DNA from: Nakamurella lactea DSM 19367 | GTDB taxonomy: Bacteria; Actinomycetota; Actinomycetes; Mycobacteriales; Nakamurellaceae | Reading direction: 5' to 3' | Assembly: GCF_000426645.1 (NCBI RefSeq) | Contig: NZ_AUFT01000007.1 | Span: 124,001 to 188,000, forward strand | DNA: 64,000 nucleotides | Part shown: one piece after another, positions 17,349-26,570 of the stretch | Layout: each line of letters starts with the position of its first letter | How positions within the stretch are numbered: the first letter of the stretch is position 1 | Notes under the pieces: generated by a model | What the model saw: the letters and a program-made list of their open reading frames with translations, nothing else | What the model was told of the DNA's origin: nothing | Databases searched by the model: none | Program-made: the position numbers and the translations under genes

Positions 17349-19003
17349 CCAGCGACCCGGCACCGGCCCCATCGCCGATCGACCCGTTCGAGATCGGCAT
17401 CGAACCGGTGCTCGGCGAGCAGATGGAGGTGTTCGTCCACCGACCACGGTCGCTGCGGGAACTGCTCGAGTCGTCCCGGCGGTTCCGCGACACCGAGTAC
17501 CTGGTCTTCGACGACGTACGGCTGAGCTACGCCGAACACGCCGACCGGGTGGCGGCACTCGCCGCCGGGCTGCGGGAACGGCACGGCATCGGTGTCGGCG
17601 ACCGGGTGGCGATTCTGGCCGAGAACCGGGTCGAGTGGCTGCTGTCGTTCTGGGCCACCCTTTCGCTGGGTGGTGTGGTGGTCGGGCTGAACGGCTGGTG
17701 GGCAGCGCCGGAGATCGAGTATGCGCTGTCCGACAGTGAGCCTGCGCTGTTGCTCGTCGACGACCGCGGCCGCCGCCGGCTGGGCGGCGTCCCGGACGCC
17801 GAGCGGCCGTTCCGGGTGGTCGATATTGTCACAGGGACCGCCGAACTCGTTGCCGCGCAACCGATCACGATGCTGCCGACGCAGTCGATCGACGAGGACG
17901 ATCCGGCGGTCATCCTGTACACCAGCGGCACCACCGGTCGGCCGAAGGGAGCGGTGCACAGCCATCGCGGTGTGATTGCGATGGTTCAGTTGCAGACCCT
18001 GGCGACCGAACGCCGGCGGGCGGCGCTCGGCGGGTTGCCGCAGGACATCGCCTGCACCACCTTTCCGTTCTTCCACGTGTCCGGGCTCTACGGATCCGTG
18101 GTGGCGGCCACCATCGGCGGCGACACCATGGTCTTCGTCACCGGCCGGTTCGATGCCGAGCGGGTGCTGGCGACGATCGAGCGCGAGCACTGCACCCGGT
18201 TCTCGATCGTGCCGACCATTGCCTGGCGGGTGCTTCGGCACCCGTCCGTGCCCGATCGCGACCTGCGGTCGGTCACGAAGATCGCCGGCGGGGCGGCGCC
18301 GACCGGAGCCGCCCTGCAGCAGCGGTTGCGCGAGGTGTTCCCGAATGCGGCCCTCGGCTTCGGCTACGGGCTCACCGAGAGCACGGCGATGGCGACCGGG
18401 GCCTCCGATGACGACCTGCGGGATGACCCGGACACGGCCGGCCGGCCGGTGCCAACGGTGCAGTTGCAGATCCGTGCTGCAGATGGGCTGGTACTGCCCG
18501 ACGGCGAGCAGGGCGAGATCCATCTGCGTGGCCCGGTGGTGATGCCGGGTTACTGGCGCAACCCGGCGGCGACGGCCGCCGTCATCGGGCCGGGCCGTTG
18601 GTTGCGGACCGGCGACATCGGCCGGCTGACGAACGGCCGGCTGACGCTGAGCGCCCGGCGCTCCGACCTGATCCTGCGGGGCGGCGAGAACGTCTATCCG
18701 GCCGAGATCGAACTGTGCCTTGATGCTCATCCGGACATTGCCGAATCGGCGGTCTTCGGTGTGCCCGACCCCGAATGGGGCGAGGCCGTGCTGGCCGTGG
18801 TCGTCGCCGCCGGACCCGACGAGCTCGATATCGACGCACTCACCGGATATCTCGAGCAGCGCCTGGCGAAATTCAAGGTGCCGACCAAGTGGCAGATCCG
18901 CACCAGCGGGCTGCCCCGTACCGCTACCGGCAAGGTGATGAAGCGGCGGCTGACCGAGCAGCAGCCCGAGGACGGCGCCGATGTCGGCCCGGCGCACCGG
19001 TGA
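17345..19003 (+). CDS. Acyl-CoA synthetase (class I adenylate-forming)
   Basis: 552 residues with ATP loop YTSGTTGRPKGA near residue 193, adenylate motif GYGLTES near 340, hinge GGENVYPAEIE near 445 and RTATGKVMKRRL near 525, all intact. It has a longer N-terminal lead (about 40 residues) than the other ligases in the window. Predicted to make a CoA thioester of a medium or long acid; which one is not clear. ATG 17345 overlaps the previous stop (ATGA); the long open frame upstream is a shadow of the Ddn-like gene. Confidence 0.85.
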   Translation: MTSDPAPAPSPIDPFEIGIEPVLGEQMEVFVHRPRSLRELLESSRRFRDTEYLVFDDVRLSYAEHADRVAALAAGLRERHGIGVGDRVAILAENRVEWLLSFWATLSLGGVVVGLNGWWAAPEIEYALSDSEPALLLVDDRGRRRLGGVPDAERPFRVVDIVTGTAELVAAQPITMLPTQSIDEDDPAVILYTSGTTGRPKGAVHSHRGVIAMVQLQTLATERRRAALGGLPQDIACTTFPFFHVSGLYGSVVAATIGGDTMVFVTGRFDAERVLATIEREHCTRFSIVPTIAWRVLRHPSVPDRDLRSVTKIAGGAAPTGAALQQRLREVFPNAALGFGYGLTESTAMATGASDDDLRDDPDTAGRPVPTVQLQIRAADGLVLPDGEQGEIHLRGPVVMPGYWRNPAATAAVIGPGRWLRTGDIGRLTNGRLTLSARRSDLILRGGENVYPAEIELCLDAHPDIAESAVFGVPDPEWGEAVLAVVVAAGPDELDIDALTGYLEQRLAKFKVPTKWQIRTSGLPRTATGKVMKRRLTEQQPEDGADVGPAHR

Positions 19004-19013
19004 GCGCGGCGAG

Positions 19014-20525
19014 ATGACCGGGATCCCGTCGGACTGGCAGCCGCTGCTGGCAGACCTGGAGCGGCGGCGGGCGGCCGCGGCGGCGATGGGCGGGCCGGAC
19101 AAACTCGCCCGCTACACCGCGGCCGGCCGGCCCGATCCGCGGCTTCGGATCGACATGTTGCTGGATGCCGGCACTTTCACCGAGATCGGCCGGCTTGCCG
19201 GTGATCCCGCCACACCGGCCGATGCCTTCGTCGCCGGGCACGGCACCATCGACGGCCGGCCGGTGCTGGTCGGTTCCGAGGACTTCACCGTCGCCGGCGG
19301 CTCGATCGGCGTGGCGGCGGCCAGCAAGCGGACCAGGATCGCCACCCTCGCGCTACACGAGCGGGTCCCCCTGGTGATGCTGCTGGAGGGCGCCGGCCAT
19401 CGGCCGACGAATCACCTTGTCCCGCAACGCCCGGCACCCGGCGACCTGCAGGCGATTGCGGATCTCGCCGGACTGGTGCCGACCGTGGCGGTGGTGGTCG
19501 GCCCGTCGGCCGGGCACGGCGCGCTGGCCGCCCCCTTGTCGGACTTCGCGGTGATGGTGGAACCGGAGGGTGCCCTGTTCAGCGCCGGTCCGCCGTTGGT
19601 ACAGGCGGCCACCGGCGAGCAGGTGACCAAGGCCGAGCTCGGCGGCTCGCTGGTGCACACCCGGGTCGCTCCGGTGGCGCACAACGTCGCCGCGACCGAC
19701 GCGGACGCCGCGGCCCTGGTGCGCCGGTACCTGTCGTACTTCGGCTCGAATGCTTGGCAGCACGCCCCTTTCGTCGACCGGGGTGATATCGGGCCGCGCG
19801 AGCTGACGTCGATCCTCGACCTGATACCGGCGGACCACCGCCGCGGCTACGACATGCTGCCGGTGCTCGGCCTGTTGGCCGACGCCGATTCGGTCCTGGT
19901 GGTGCAGCCCGCTCATGGTCGATCGATCATCACCGCACTGGTGAGTATCGGCGGGCGCTCGGTCGCCGTCGTGGCGAACCAGCCGCGAGAACTCGCCGGC
20001 GCCATCGATGTGGCGGCGGCGAACAAGGCGGCGAGGTTCATCCAGATCGCCGGCGCCTTCCACCTGCCGGTGCTGTTCCTGGCCGACAATCCCGGAGTGT
20101 TGGCGGGCAGTGCATCGGAGCGCGCCGGAATCCTGCGGGCCGGGGCGCGGATGTTCGCTGCCCAGCGGCGGCTGACGGTGCCGAAGATCCATGTGACAGT
20201 GCGCAAGGCCTTCGGCTTCGGTTCATCGGTGATGGGCATGAACCCCTACGACCGGCAGACGCTGAATCTCGCCTTTCCGGGCTCCACCCTCGGCGGCATC
20301 CCGGCGGCGGTCGGCGGCGCCACCTCCAAGGCCGACCAGCAGACCCGGAAGGCGTTGCTGGACAGGGAGGCTGCCGGCCCGTGGCCGCTGGCCGGCTCGG
20401 CCACCTACGACGACGTCATCGACCCGCGTCAGCTGCGTACCGCGATCCTGGACGGCCTGCGGCTGGCCGCCGACCGGCTGCAGGGACAGGCAGAGCCGGT
20501 GCGGCACACCGGCTACCTACCCTGA
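19014..20525 (+). CDS. Acyl-CoA carboxylase beta (carboxyltransferase) subunit family protein
   Basis: Member of the biotin-dependent carboxyltransferase family (PccB/MccB/AccD), 503 residues. It has the two crotonase-like halves: an N-half with DFTVAGGSIGVAAASKRTRI near residue 85, and a C-half with ADNPGVLAGSASERAGILR near 363 and KAFGFGSSVMGMNPYD near 398. No biotin carboxylase or biotin-carrier gene is in the window, so an alpha subunit must come from elsewhere, or the protein is a decarboxylase-type relative. ATG 19014 is used because it lies after the previous stop; ATG 18981 is an in-frame alternative. It faces the thiolase gene, with 27 bases between stops. Confidence 0.8.
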   Translation: MTGIPSDWQPLLADLERRRAAAAAMGGPDKLARYTAAGRPDPRLRIDMLLDAGTFTEIGRLAGDPATPADAFVAGHGTIDGRPVLVGSEDFTVAGGSIGVAAASKRTRIATLALHERVPLVMLLEGAGHRPTNHLVPQRPAPGDLQAIADLAGLVPTVAVVVGPSAGHGALAAPLSDFAVMVEPEGALFSAGPPLVQAATGEQVTKAELGGSLVHTRVAPVAHNVAATDADAAALVRRYLSYFGSNAWQHAPFVDRGDIGPRELTSILDLIPADHRRGYDMLPVLGLLADADSVLVVQPAHGRSIITALVSIGGRSVAVVANQPRELAGAIDVAAANKAARFIQIAGAFHLPVLFLADNPGVLAGSASERAGILRAGARMFAAQRRLTVPKIHVTVRKAFGFGSSVMGMNPYDRQTLNLAFPGSTLGGIPAAVGGATSKADQQTRKALLDREAAGPWPLAGSATYDDVIDPRQLRTAILDGLRLAADRLQGQAEPVRHTGYLP

Positions 20526-20552
20526 TCGGCGGCCTGCCGAAGCCGAGCCGGC

Positions 20553-21701
20553 TCAGATGCGCTCGATCACGGCCGCGCTCGCCAGCGCACCGCCGGCGCA
20601 CATGCTGACGAAGGCGGTACTGGCATCCCGGCGCTCCAGCTCGTACAGCGCGGTGCCCAACAGCCTGATCCCTGAGGCCCCCACCGGGTGGCCGACAGCG
20701 ATCGCGCCGCCGTTCACGTTCACCCGGTCCTCGTCGGCGCCGGTGGTGCGCTGGAACGACATCGGCACCGCGGCGAACGCCTCGTTCACCTCGAACAGGT
20801 CGATGTCGGAGATCGACATCCCGGCCTTGGCCAGCACGGTCTCGGCGGCGAAGATCGGCCCGTCGAGGTGGTAGTAGGGGTCGCCGCCGACCAGTGCCTG
20901 GGCCACGATTCTGGCCCGCGGCTTCAGGTCCAACTCGGCCGCAAGGTCAGCGTCCATCAGCAGCGCGGCGGACGCACCATCGGTGACCTGCGAGGCGGTC
21001 CCGGCGGTGTGCAGACCGTCGTCCAGCATGGGCTTCAGCGCGGCCATCGACTCCGGTGACGATTCCCGCATGCCGTTGTCCCGGCTCATGATCTCGGCCG
21101 CAGCTGCCTCGGTCGCCGGGATCTTCACCGGAATGATCTGAGGATCCAGCCGCCCCTCGTCCCAGGCTTGGGTCGCCCGCTCGTGCGATCGCAGACCCCA
21201 GGCGTCCAACTCCTGCCGGGTGATGCCGCGATTGGCCGCGATCCGGTCCGCGGCGACGAACTGGTTCGGTAGGTCGACACTCCAGCTCTCCGGGCGTGGC
21301 CGGCCCGTCGGGCCGGGGAAGTTGGACATCAGCGGGATCCGGGTCATCGCCTCGACGCCACAGGCAACGCCCGCCCTGATCGCGCCGGCGCCGATCAGCG
21401 CCGCCACCAGATTGAACGCCTGCTGGGCCGAGCCGCACTGGCAGTCCACCGTGGTGGCGCCGATCTGCTGCGGTAGCCCCTGATGCAGCCAGGCCGTTCG
21501 GGTGACGTTGCTGGACTGCTCTCCGGCCTGCGTCACGCAGCCGCCGATCACCTGCCCGATCAGCTGCGGGTCGACGCCGTTTCGCTCCAGAATCCCGCGT
21601 TGGGCGATGCCGAGCAGTTCGGTGGGATGGAGTTCGCCGAGGCGCCCGCCGCGACGGCCGAACGGCGTGCGGGCGATGTCCACGATGACGGGTTGATTCA
21701 T
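20553..21701 (-). CDS. fadA5: FadA5-like steroid thiolase
   Basis: Predicted 3-ketoacyl-CoA thiolase for steroid side-chain beta-oxidation, 382 residues. The segment GATTVDCQCGSAQQ carries the nucleophilic cysteine near residue 90. Other blocks are SVDLPNQFVAADRIA, ARIVAQALVGGDPYYHLDGP, the EVNEAFA histidine-loop region and the C-terminal CAGGA. The CQCGS context and the PYYHLDGP loop match my recollection of M. tuberculosis FadA5 (Rv3546). The start is ATG 21701 with AGGGAG seven bases upstream; the open frame continuing to 22262 is a shadow. Its promoter region also holds a near-perfect 21-bp palindrome and faces a divergent SDR operon. Confidence 0.88.
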   Translation of the reverse strand: MNQPVIVDIARTPFGRRGGRLGELHPTELLGIAQRGILERNGVDPQLIGQVIGGCVTQAGEQSSNVTRTAWLHQGLPQQIGATTVDCQCGSAQQAFNLVAALIGAGAIRAGVACGVEAMTRIPLMSNFPGPTGRPRPESWSVDLPNQFVAADRIAANRGITRQELDAWGLRSHERATQAWDEGRLDPQIIPVKIPATEAAAAEIMSRDNGMRESSPESMAALKPMLDDGLHTAGTASQVTDGASAALLMDADLAAELDLKPRARIVAQALVGGDPYYHLDGPIFAAETVLAKAGMSISDIDLFEVNEAFAAVPMSFQRTTGADEDRVNVNGGAIAVGHPVGASGIRLLGTALYELERRDASTAFVSMCAGGALASAAVIERI

Positions 21702-21748
21702 GAGGTTGCTCCCTGACGCCAGTGTCGGAAGGTCTTGACGTTCTCTCG

Positions 21749-21777
21749 AATTTAGGACATGTTCTCGTTTGAAACAA
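21749..21777 (-). promoter_or_regulatory. Promoter of the fadA5-like gene
   Basis: On the minus strand TTGTTT (21777-21772), a 17-base spacer and TAAATT (21754-21749) give a plausible SigA promoter about 50 bases before the ATG. The palindrome at 21761-21781 covers the -35 element and much of the spacer, a typical repressor position. Confidence 0.5.
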
Positions 21778-21781
21778 GAAC
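21761..21781. promoter_or_regulatory. 21-bp palindromic operator candidate in the fadA5/SDR divergent region
   Basis: GTTCT-C-GTTT-G-AAAC-A-AGAAC is symmetric at 9 of 10 base pairs around a central G. It differs from the CAAGCGCTTG boxes and does not fit the KstR motif TnnAACnnGTTnnA. The KstR-like regulator encoded at the end of the divergent operon (26571) is the natural candidate to bind it; that is inference. Confidence 0.6.
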
Positions 21782-21804
21782 GGGTATCGAATCTGGAGTG
21801 TGAT

Positions 21805-22713
21805 GTGAGTACAGCATCGGGCGGCGCGAGTGCCCTGAACGGTTCGGTGGCCGTGGTGACCGGTGCCGGGGGTGGACTCGGCCGGGCCGAGGCGCTTGCC
21901 CTGGCGGCCGCCGGGGCCGCGGTGGTGGTCAACGACACCGGCAGCACCGCCGACGAGGTGGCCGAGGAGATCGGCGCGGCCGGCGGCCGGGCGGTCGCCT
22001 GTCGTGGCGATGTGTCCGAGTGGGCCACCGGCCAGGCGTTGCTGACCACCGCCGTCGAGACCTTCGGTGGGCTGGACATCCTGGTCAACAACGCCGGGAT
22101 CGTGCGGGACCGGATGGTGTTCAACATGTCCGAGCAGGAGTGGGACGCGGTGCTGCGGGTGCATCTGAAGGGCCACTTCGTCACCACCCGGCTGGCCACC
22201 GCCTTCTGGCGCGAACGGTCGAGAGGGACCGGGCAGCCGGTGTCTGCGGCGATCGTCAACACCGCGTCGGAGGCGTTCCTGACCGGCTCACCGGGACAGG
22301 CGAACTACGCCTCCGCGAAGGCGGGCATCGCCGCGCTGACCCTGTCCACTGCCCGCGGCTGCGCGCGGTACGGGGTGCGCGCCAACGCGATCTGTCCGCG
22401 CGCCCGGACCGCAATGACGGAATCGGTGTTCGCTCCGGCGCCGGTCGACGGCCCGGACCCGATGACGGTGGATCAGGTGACCCCGCTGGTGGTCTACCTC
22501 GCCGGCCCGCGGGCCGATAACGTCACCGGCCAGGTCTTCGTCGTCTACGGCGGCACCGTGCAACTGATGGCCGCGCCGACCGTCGAGCGGACATTCGCCA
22601 GCACGAACCCTGCGTGGTCGGACGACGACGTCGCCGATCAGCTCTCCGGATACTTCGCCGACCGCGATCCGGCCCGCGGCTTCGCGGCAATGGAGCTGAT
22701 GGCCGATGGCTGA
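21805..22713 (+). CDS. Short-chain dehydrogenase/reductase, Rv3548c-like
   Basis: 302-residue NAD(P)-dependent SDR. The nucleotide loop TGAGGGLG is near residue 17, NNAG near 96, and catalytic Ser lies 13 residues before the Tyr of NYASAK, so the active site is complete. The block RDRMVFNMSEQEWDAVLRVHLKGHF is typical of the 17-beta-HSD4-like 3-hydroxyacyl-CoA dehydrogenases in steroid clusters. A C-terminal extension of about 50 residues follows the usual SDR core. GTG 21805 has CTGGAG seven bases upstream. It heads a plus-strand operon with the ligase, ChsE3-like and KstR-like genes. Confidence 0.82.
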   Translation: MSTASGGASALNGSVAVVTGAGGGLGRAEALALAAAGAAVVVNDTGSTADEVAEEIGAAGGRAVACRGDVSEWATGQALLTTAVETFGGLDILVNNAGIVRDRMVFNMSEQEWDAVLRVHLKGHFVTTRLATAFWRERSRGTGQPVSAAIVNTASEAFLTGSPGQANYASAKAGIAALTLSTARGCARYGVRANAICPRARTAMTESVFAPAPVDGPDPMTVDQVTPLVVYLAGPRADNVTGQVFVVYGGTVQLMAAPTVERTFASTNPAWSDDDVADQLSGYFADRDPARGFAAMELMADG

Positions 22714-24361
22714 TCCGGAGACCTTTGCCGGCATGGTGGCCGCGCGGGCCGCGGACGACCGCCCCGGCCTGCGGTTCGAAGGCCGGGCCTGGACCTGGCG
22801 CGAGGTCATCGAGGAGGCCGCCCGCCGGGCCGACCTCGCGACCTCGCTGCGTCGGGCCGGGCCCTGGCACATCGGCGTGCTGTTGGACAACACCCCCGAA
22901 AACCTGTTCTGGATACTGGGATCGGCGGTCAGTGGTGCGACGGTGGTCGGCATCAACCCCACCCGACGTGGCTCGGAGCTGGCCAGGGACATCAACTTCA
23001 CCGACTGCCAGCTGTTGGTCACCGACGCCGCCGGGGCCGAGCTGCTCGACGGACTCGAACTCGATTGCCCCCCGGAGCGGATCATCCGGGTTGACCGGCA
23101 ACGTCCGACCGTCAGCGCGGACGGGCGGCCCGCGCAGACGCCTGACGCGATCGCCGCGGGCGCCGATCGGGTGGATCCCGCGACCATCCTCACCTTGGTG
23201 TTCACCTCCGGGACCACCGGCGGACCGAAGGCGGTGATCTGCAGTCAGCGCAGAATGGCCGAAATCGCCGCGGGTCAACGGGATCGACGCGGGCTGACCG
23301 CCTCGGACGTCTTCTACCTGGCGATGCCACTGTTCCACTCGAACGCGCTGATGGCCGGAATCGCCCCGGCTGTGCTGACAGGTGGCTGCCTGGTGCTCCG
23401 GCGGAAGTTCTCGGCGTCCGGGTTCCTGCCCGATGTGCGGGCCAACGGGGTTACCTTCTTCAACTACGTCGGCAAGCCGCTGCACTACATCCTGAGCACT
23501 CCGGAGCTGCCCGACGACGCCGACAACCCGCTGCGGATCGCCTTCGGCAACGAGGCGACCGATCACGACATCGCCGAGTTCGCCCGTCGGTTCGGTTGCC
23601 AGGTACTGGATTCGTACGGGACCAGCGAGGGCGGCATGCGGATCAACCGGGTGCCGGACGCGCCGCCCGGCTCTCTCGGCGTCGCCGACGAAGGCACCGT
23701 GGTGATGAACCCGCAGACCCTGATCGAGTGTCCGGCCGCCCGGTTCGACACCGACGGGCGCATCCTCAACGCAGAAGAGGCGACCGGAGAGATCGTCAAC
23801 CTCATCAACGCCCGGCAGTTCGAGGGCTACTACCGCAATCCGCAGGCGGACGCCCAGCGCATCCGCAATGGCTGGTTCTGGTCCGGAGACCTCGCCTACC
23901 GGGACCTCGATGGCTACTGGTTCTTCGCCGGTCGCACCGACGACTGGCTCCGGGTGGACGGCGAGAACTTTGCCGCCGCCCCGATCGAACGGCTGCTGCT
24001 GCGGCACCCGGTGGTGTCACTGGTGGCCGTCTATGCGATCCCCGACCCAGTGGTCGGCGACCAGGTGATGGCCGCCGTCGAGCTGGTACCGGGAGCGACC
24101 CTGGACGCCGACGGCTTCGGCGATTTTCTGTCTGCCCAAACGGATCTGGGCACGAAGTGGGCGCCGCGCTACCTCCGGGTGGTGGCCGCCCTGCCGCGGA
24201 CCCCCACCAACAAGGTGGTCAAACGGCCGTTGCGCGCCGACGGTATCGACACCGACGACCCGCTGTACATCCGGGACGGCAACGAACTGCGCTACCGGCT
24301 CGCCGCACCGGCAACGGCCGGCGAGGCGATGGCCGACGACGCGACCGGAGGCAGCAGATGA
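22706..24361 (+). CDS. Acyl-CoA synthetase, FadD17-like (second copy)
   Basis: 551 residues, clearly a paralogue of the ligase at 2886: both share an N-terminus MAxxFAxxVxxRAADDxxGL, the KFSASGF segment, NYVGxxLxYxL and the RVDGENFAAAPIE variant of the hinge motif (near residue 415). The ATP loop FTSGTTGGPKA is near 165 and NKVVKRPLR near 502. Predicted to form a steroid side-chain acyl-CoA. It overlaps the SDR gene by eight bases and the dehydrogenase gene by four. Confidence 0.85.
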   Translation: MADPETFAGMVAARAADDRPGLRFEGRAWTWREVIEEAARRADLATSLRRAGPWHIGVLLDNTPENLFWILGSAVSGATVVGINPTRRGSELARDINFTDCQLLVTDAAGAELLDGLELDCPPERIIRVDRQRPTVSADGRPAQTPDAIAAGADRVDPATILTLVFTSGTTGGPKAVICSQRRMAEIAAGQRDRRGLTASDVFYLAMPLFHSNALMAGIAPAVLTGGCLVLRRKFSASGFLPDVRANGVTFFNYVGKPLHYILSTPELPDDADNPLRIAFGNEATDHDIAEFARRFGCQVLDSYGTSEGGMRINRVPDAPPGSLGVADEGTVVMNPQTLIECPAARFDTDGRILNAEEATGEIVNLINARQFEGYYRNPQADAQRIRNGWFWSGDLAYRDLDGYWFFAGRTDDWLRVDGENFAAAPIERLLLRHPVVSLVAVYAIPDPVVGDQVMAAVELVPGATLDADGFGDFLSAQTDLGTKWAPRYLRVVAALPRTPTNKVVKRPLRADGIDTDDPLYIRDGNELRYRLAAPATAGEAMADDATGGSR

Positions 24362-26517
24362 GCATCGCCACCACCGAGGAGCAGCGGGCGATCCAGGAAT
24401 CCATCGCGGCCTGGGCCGACCGGGCGCTGCCGGTCCGGACAGTCAGGTCCGAGGAACCGGGTGGCTGGCGCCGACACTGGAACGAGCTGGCTGACCTCGG
24501 GTTGTTCGCCGTCGCCGTCCAGGAAAAGCACGGCGGTGCGGGCGGAACGGTCCTCGACCTGGCCGTCATGCTGGAGGCATCGTCCGGTCGCGGGGTGCCG
24601 GGGCCGATCCTGGGGACCACAGTGGCGGCCCTGCTACTGCAGCGCGCGACCGGGCACGACAGCCTGCTCGAGCAGCTGATCTCCGGTGCCGTGCCGTTCG
24701 CCGTCGCACCGCCGCAGACTCCCGGGCTGACCGTCGATTCCGGAATCGACGGCCTGCGGATCAACGGCCAGATCGAGCAGATCCCCGGGGCCGGTGGAGG
24801 TGTCGGTCTGATCGTGCCGGCCGGCGAGGACTGGTGGGTGCTCGGTCCGGACGCCGACGGCGTCGAGTTCGAACCGCTGCCCGGCATCGACCACGGAACC
24901 CCACCGGCCACCGTCAGGCTGCGGGACGTCGCGGTGACTGCGGCGCAGCTGCTGACCGGTGTGACGACCGGTCTGGTCGAGCTGCTGACCCTGACGCTCG
25001 CCGCCGCACAGGCCGCCGGCATCGCCGGTTGGACCGTCGACGCCGCGGCCGGCTACGCCAGAGTGCGCGAGCAGTTCGGCCGACCGATCGGCTCCTTCCA
25101 GGCCGTCAAACACCTGTGCGCACACATGCTCTGCCGCGCCGAACAGTCAAGGGCGTTGGCCTGGGACGCGGCGAACGCCGTGGGGGACTCGGCTGTCGGC
25201 GACGGTGCGGGGGGCAGCCTGGAACAGGCGACGCTGGCGGCAGCGGCGGCGGCGGCCCTGGTCTTCGACGCGGCAGTGGACAACGCCAAGGACTGCATCC
25301 AGGTGCACGGCGGGATCGGCTTCACCTGGGAACATGACGCTCACCTGTACCTGAGGTCTGCGGTGACGCTGCGTTCGCTGATCGGCGGCAGCGGCCGCTG
25401 GCGGAACCGGACGGCAGCTATCGCCGGCCGGGGAGTACGCCGGCAGCTGACCGTCGACCTCGGCGGGTTCGAAGCGCTGCGGCCGCAGCTCCGTGCCGAG
25501 ATCGAGCAGATCGCGGCCCTGTCCGGGCCGGACCGCCGGACGGCGCTGGTGGCCGCCGGCCTGATCGCACCGCACTGGCCGAAACCGCATGGCCGGGCGG
25601 CAGATCCGGCCGAGCAGATCCTCATCGACCAGGAGTGTGAACGCGCCGCCCTGTCGCGTCCCGACCTGGTGATCGGGTGGTGGGCCGTCCCGCCGATCCT
25701 GCAGGCCGGCACGCCTGAGCAGATCGAGCGCTTCGTCGGACCGACGCTGCGCGGCGAGCTGGCCTGGTGCCAGCTGTTCTCCGAGCCGGGAGCGGGATCC
25801 GATCTGGCCTCGCTGCAGATGCGGGCGGTCCGGGCGGACTGTGGCTGGCGGCTCACCGGGCAGAAGGTGTGGAACTCGCTGGCGGCGCAGGCGGATCGGG
25901 GTATCTGCCTGGCTCGCACCGATCGGGAGGCGCCGAAACATCACGGCATCACCTTCTTCGTGGTGGACATGGCAACGCCGGGGATCACGGTGCGGCCGCT
26001 GCGGGAGATCACCGGGAACTCGTTGTTCAACGAGGTGTTCTTCGACGATGTCTTCGTCCCCGACGACGCAGTGATCGGCCGGCCCGGCGATGGCTGGCGG
26101 CTGGCCCGCACGACATTGGCCAACGAACGGGTGCAGATGAGCGGCGGCGCCACCCTCGGCAAGGAACTGGACCTGCTGCTGTCGCTGCCGCAGGATTCCT
26201 TCGACCCGGCCGACCTGGCGAGCGTCGGCGAGCTGGTGGCCCAGGCGATGTCGGTGGCCTTGCTGGCCCACCGGGCGGTGCTGGCCAGCATCGCCGGCGC
26301 CGGTCCGGGCGCCGAGTCCAGCGTGCAGAAATTGGTCGGGGTGCGGAACCGGCAGGCTGCCGCGGAGTTCCTGCTCACCCGCACGGGACCGTCGGCGATG
26401 CTGGAGGGCGACGTCAGCCGGATGTTCCTGAACAGCCGCCAACTGTCGATCGCCGGTGGCAGCGAACAGATCCTGCTCACCCTGGCGGGTGAGCGGATCC
26501 TCGGGTTGCCACGCTGA
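24358..26517 (+). CDS. chsE3: Double acyl-CoA dehydrogenase, ChsE3/FadE34-like
   Basis: 719 residues made of two fused ACAD domains, about twice normal length. The N-terminal half (about 1-345) ends with the HGGIGFTWEHDAHLYLR motif near residue 322 and lacks a flavin-contact motif. The C-terminal half (about 360-719) has FSEPGAGSDLASLQ near 475, VWNSLAAQADRG and the terminal ERILGLPR. This is the architecture of M. tuberculosis FadE34 (ChsE3), a single-chain equivalent of the two-subunit steroid dehydrogenases that acts on side-chain acyl-CoAs. fadE34 there adjoins kstR, as here. ATG 24358 overlaps the previous stop; upstream open frame is shadow. Confidence 0.87.
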   Translation: MSIATTEEQRAIQESIAAWADRALPVRTVRSEEPGGWRRHWNELADLGLFAVAVQEKHGGAGGTVLDLAVMLEASSGRGVPGPILGTTVAALLLQRATGHDSLLEQLISGAVPFAVAPPQTPGLTVDSGIDGLRINGQIEQIPGAGGGVGLIVPAGEDWWVLGPDADGVEFEPLPGIDHGTPPATVRLRDVAVTAAQLLTGVTTGLVELLTLTLAAAQAAGIAGWTVDAAAGYARVREQFGRPIGSFQAVKHLCAHMLCRAEQSRALAWDAANAVGDSAVGDGAGGSLEQATLAAAAAAALVFDAAVDNAKDCIQVHGGIGFTWEHDAHLYLRSAVTLRSLIGGSGRWRNRTAAIAGRGVRRQLTVDLGGFEALRPQLRAEIEQIAALSGPDRRTALVAAGLIAPHWPKPHGRAADPAEQILIDQECERAALSRPDLVIGWWAVPPILQAGTPEQIERFVGPTLRGELAWCQLFSEPGAGSDLASLQMRAVRADCGWRLTGQKVWNSLAAQADRGICLARTDREAPKHHGITFFVVDMATPGITVRPLREITGNSLFNEVFFDDVFVPDDAVIGRPGDGWRLARTTLANERVQMSGGATLGKELDLLLSLPQDSFDPADLASVGELVAQAMSVALLAHRAVLASIAGAGPGAESSVQKLVGVRNRQAAAEFLLTRTGPSAMLEGDVSRMFLNSRQLSIAGGSEQILLTLAGERILGLPR

Positions 26518-26536
26518 CCGATTCGAGCTGGCATGA

Positions 26537-26551
26537 TGCGTCGCGGACGCA
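26537..26551. promoter_or_regulatory. Short palindrome before the KstR-like gene
   Basis: TGCGTC-gcg-GACGCA forms a perfect 6-bp inverted repeat with a 3-base centre, 20 bases before the regulator's ATG. It may be an autoregulatory site or a chance G+C-rich palindrome. Confidence 0.25.
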
Positions 26552-26570
26552 ACGGACAGGAAGGGCAACG

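Noticed and set aside
21753-21766. TAGGACATGTTCTC as a KstR-type operator
   Set aside because: Two of the eight fixed bases of TnnAACnnGTTnnA differ; the overlapping 21-bp palindrome is a much better symmetric site.
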